The position numbers were made by a program, and so were the translations under genes. DNA of 6,452 nucleotides from positions 1 to 6,452 of the forward strand of contig JASLXW010000075.1 in assembly GCA_030740135.1 (NCBI GenBank), written 5' to 3'. A model generated the notes under the pieces. The model saw nothing but the letters and a program-made list of their open reading frames with translations. It did not search any database and was not told where the DNA came from. The DNA comes from Nitrospinota bacterium (GTDB lineage: Bacteria; UBA8248; JACPRG01). Positions 5,290-6,452 of the stretch are shown piece after piece; positions within the stretch are counted from its first letter, which is position 1; each line of letters begins with the position of its first letter.

Positions 5290-6452
5290 ATGAGGAAGGT
5301 ACAGTCGATTTTCCCAATCCTGATCGTCGTCCTTGCGGCGGCGCTTCTGGCCCTGCCCACTCGGGCCCCGGCGGCCAAGCTGGCCGGGCGGGTGGTCAAG
5401 ATCGGGGCCATGGTCCCCCTGACGGGGAAAGGGGCCGAATGGGGCAAGGCCGCCAAGATCTCCATGGAGATGGCCCGCGACGAGATCAACGCGGCCGGAG
5501 GCATCAAGGGCGTCCCCATCAAGATCATTTTCTATGACACCCACACCAAGGAGGCCGAGGGGATCAAGTTCATCAAGAAGCTGGCGACGCGGGACAAGGT
5601 CCTCGCCGTGTCCGGACCCTGTTTCAGCTCGCTCGTCGAGCTTATCTTTCCCATGCTGGAGCGGCTCAAGACGCCGGTCATCTCCTTCTGCTCCTCCAAG
5701 CCGGGTCTTTCCAAGTTGAGCAAGTGGGGATTCCGCAACACCCTCACCAGCGACAAGCAGCTCGCCCCGGTGGTGAAGGCCTGGATCGGCGAGTACAAGA
5801 TCCGGAAGGTCGTCATCATCCACGACATCGAGGACGCCGTGTCCAAGGCCGAGGGCACGAAGATCATGCCCGTGCTGCTGAAGAGAAACGGCGTCAAGCT
5901 CCTGGGCATGTTGACCTACCGGACCAAGGACACCGACTTCTCCGCGCAGATCACCAAGGCCAAGGCCCTCAATCCGGACGGCATCGCCCTGGGCGCCTGC
6001 TACCAGCAGGCGGCGGGCCTCGCAAAAGAGGCCCGCAAGCAGGGGCTGAACGTCCCCTTCGTCGGAGGCGCCTGCGCCGGCGCGCCCGGCTTCGTTAAGA
6101 TTGCGGGCAAGGCGTCGGAGGGGGCGTACATGTCCACGGCCGCGTGGATCGACGACCCCCGGCCGAAGGTGGCGGACTACCTGAACAAGTATAAGAAGAG
6201 AAGCGGAGGCAGAAAGCCCCCCTACGGCGGCCCCCGCGCCTATGACAACGTCTACATCACCAAGAGGATCATCGAGGAAAAGGGTGTCACCAACAAGCCC
6301 GGCGACCTGGCGAAGGACCGCGAGAAGATCCGCCGGGGATGGCAGGAGCTGAAGGGGTATGACGGCGTCTCCGGCGCGACCTCCATGAACAAGGTCGGAG
6401 ACGGCTCGGGCGGGATCGTCATCCTCAAGGTCGTCGGAGGAAAGTACATCGG
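5290..6452 (+). CDS. Periplasmic amino-acid-binding protein of the liv ABC transporter (LivJ/LivK type, 3' end cut by window)
   Basis: From ATG 5290, preceded by GGAGGAG (5276-5282) at 7-nt spacing, the frame stays open to the window edge: 387 codons plus 2 nt, close to full length for this family (about 370-400). Residues 1-29 form a signal peptide: basic MRKVQS, hydrophobic IFPILIVVLAAALLALP, then an Ala-rich cleavage region RAPAAK. No lipobox Cys follows, so a soluble periplasmic protein is expected. The mature part fits the Peripla_BP_6 fold: VVKIGAMVPLTGKGAEWGKA (35-54), ARDEINAAGGIKGVPIKIIF (62-81), the ligand-binding region AVSGPCFSSLVELIFPMLER (106-125), FRNTLTSDKQLAP (148-160), TKDTDFSAQITKAKALNPDG (212-231), and GPRAYDNVYITKRII (314-328). 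It would deliver the substrate to LivHM. Its place last in the operon matches its role. Substrate identity (Leu/Ile/Val or other) is not readable from the sequence. Confidence 0.92.
   Translation, partial: MRKVQSIFPILIVVLAAALLALPTRAPAAKLAGRVVKIGAMVPLTGKGAEWGKAAKISMEMARDEINAAGGIKGVPIKIIFYDTHTKEAEGIKFIKKLATRDKVLAVSGPCFSSLVELIFPMLERLKTPVISFCSSKPGLSKLSKWGFRNTLTSDKQLAPVVKAWIGEYKIRKVVIIHDIEDAVSKAEGTKIMPVLLKRNGVKLLGMLTYRTKDTDFSAQITKAKALNPDGIALGACYQQAAGLAKEARKQGLNVPFVGGACAGAPGFVKIAGKASEGAYMSTAAWIDDPRPKVADYLNKYKKRSGGRKPPYGGPRAYDNVYITKRIIEEKGVTNKPGDLAKDREKIRRGWQELKGYDGVSGATSMNKVGDGSGGIVILKVVGGKYI

Noticed and set aside
1718..5823. Long minus-strand open frames opposite livH, livM, livG, livF and the binding-protein gene
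   Set aside because: They are antisense shadows of GC-rich genes, giving Asp/Gly/His/Gln-rich proteins with no recognisable family.

Overview
The window looks like a high-GC Gram-negative chromosome segment. The coding style, the HAAT-type amino-acid transporter genes and a periplasmic binding protein with a cleavable signal peptide and no lipobox fit Proteobacteria sensu lato, Desulfobacterota or a similar uncultured lineage. The phylum is an inference and cannot be fixed from this sequence alone.

Left third (1-1400), a decayed accessory patch. Two direct copies of a short element derived from a REP-associated tyrosine transposase (RAYT, IS200/Y1 family) lie on the minus strand: copy A (85-305, left end missing) and copy B (955-1262, complete, with perfect 22-bp terminal inverted repeats). 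Both carry the same internal deletion, which fuses the transposase N-terminus directly to its NPVRA motif, so they are non-autonomous MITE-like relics. Between them sits a type II toxin-antitoxin pair. The Unstab_antitox-family antitoxin (358-591) is intact. The RelE/ParE-like toxin (588-888) is split by a one-base insertion in an A5 run. To the right of copy B, the first ~42 codons of a minus-strand phytoene-dehydrogenase-like FAD/NAD(P) oxidoreductase remain (1391 down to 1263), ending exactly at the element border.

Middle and right (1400-6452), an ordinary high-affinity branched-chain amino-acid (HAAT) ABC transporter operon on the plus strand. A near-consensus sigma70 promoter (1641-1670) and a ~164-nt leader with a strong hairpin (1741-1764) precede livH (1841), livM (2722), livG (3656) and livF (4459). 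After a 78-nt gap with a GC-rich stem-loop comes the gene for the periplasmic substrate-binding protein (5290), which is still open at the window edge. The first four genes are packed tightly (8-nt gap, 8-nt overlap, 2-nt gap), which suggests one transcript and translational coupling. The binding protein captures the amino acid in the periplasm, LivH and LivM form the membrane channel, and LivG and LivF hydrolyse ATP.

I found no undescribed multi-gene system. The points of interest are the mini-element/toxin-antitoxin mosaic, the frameshifted toxin beside an intact antitoxin, and two unexplained hairpins in the transporter operon.
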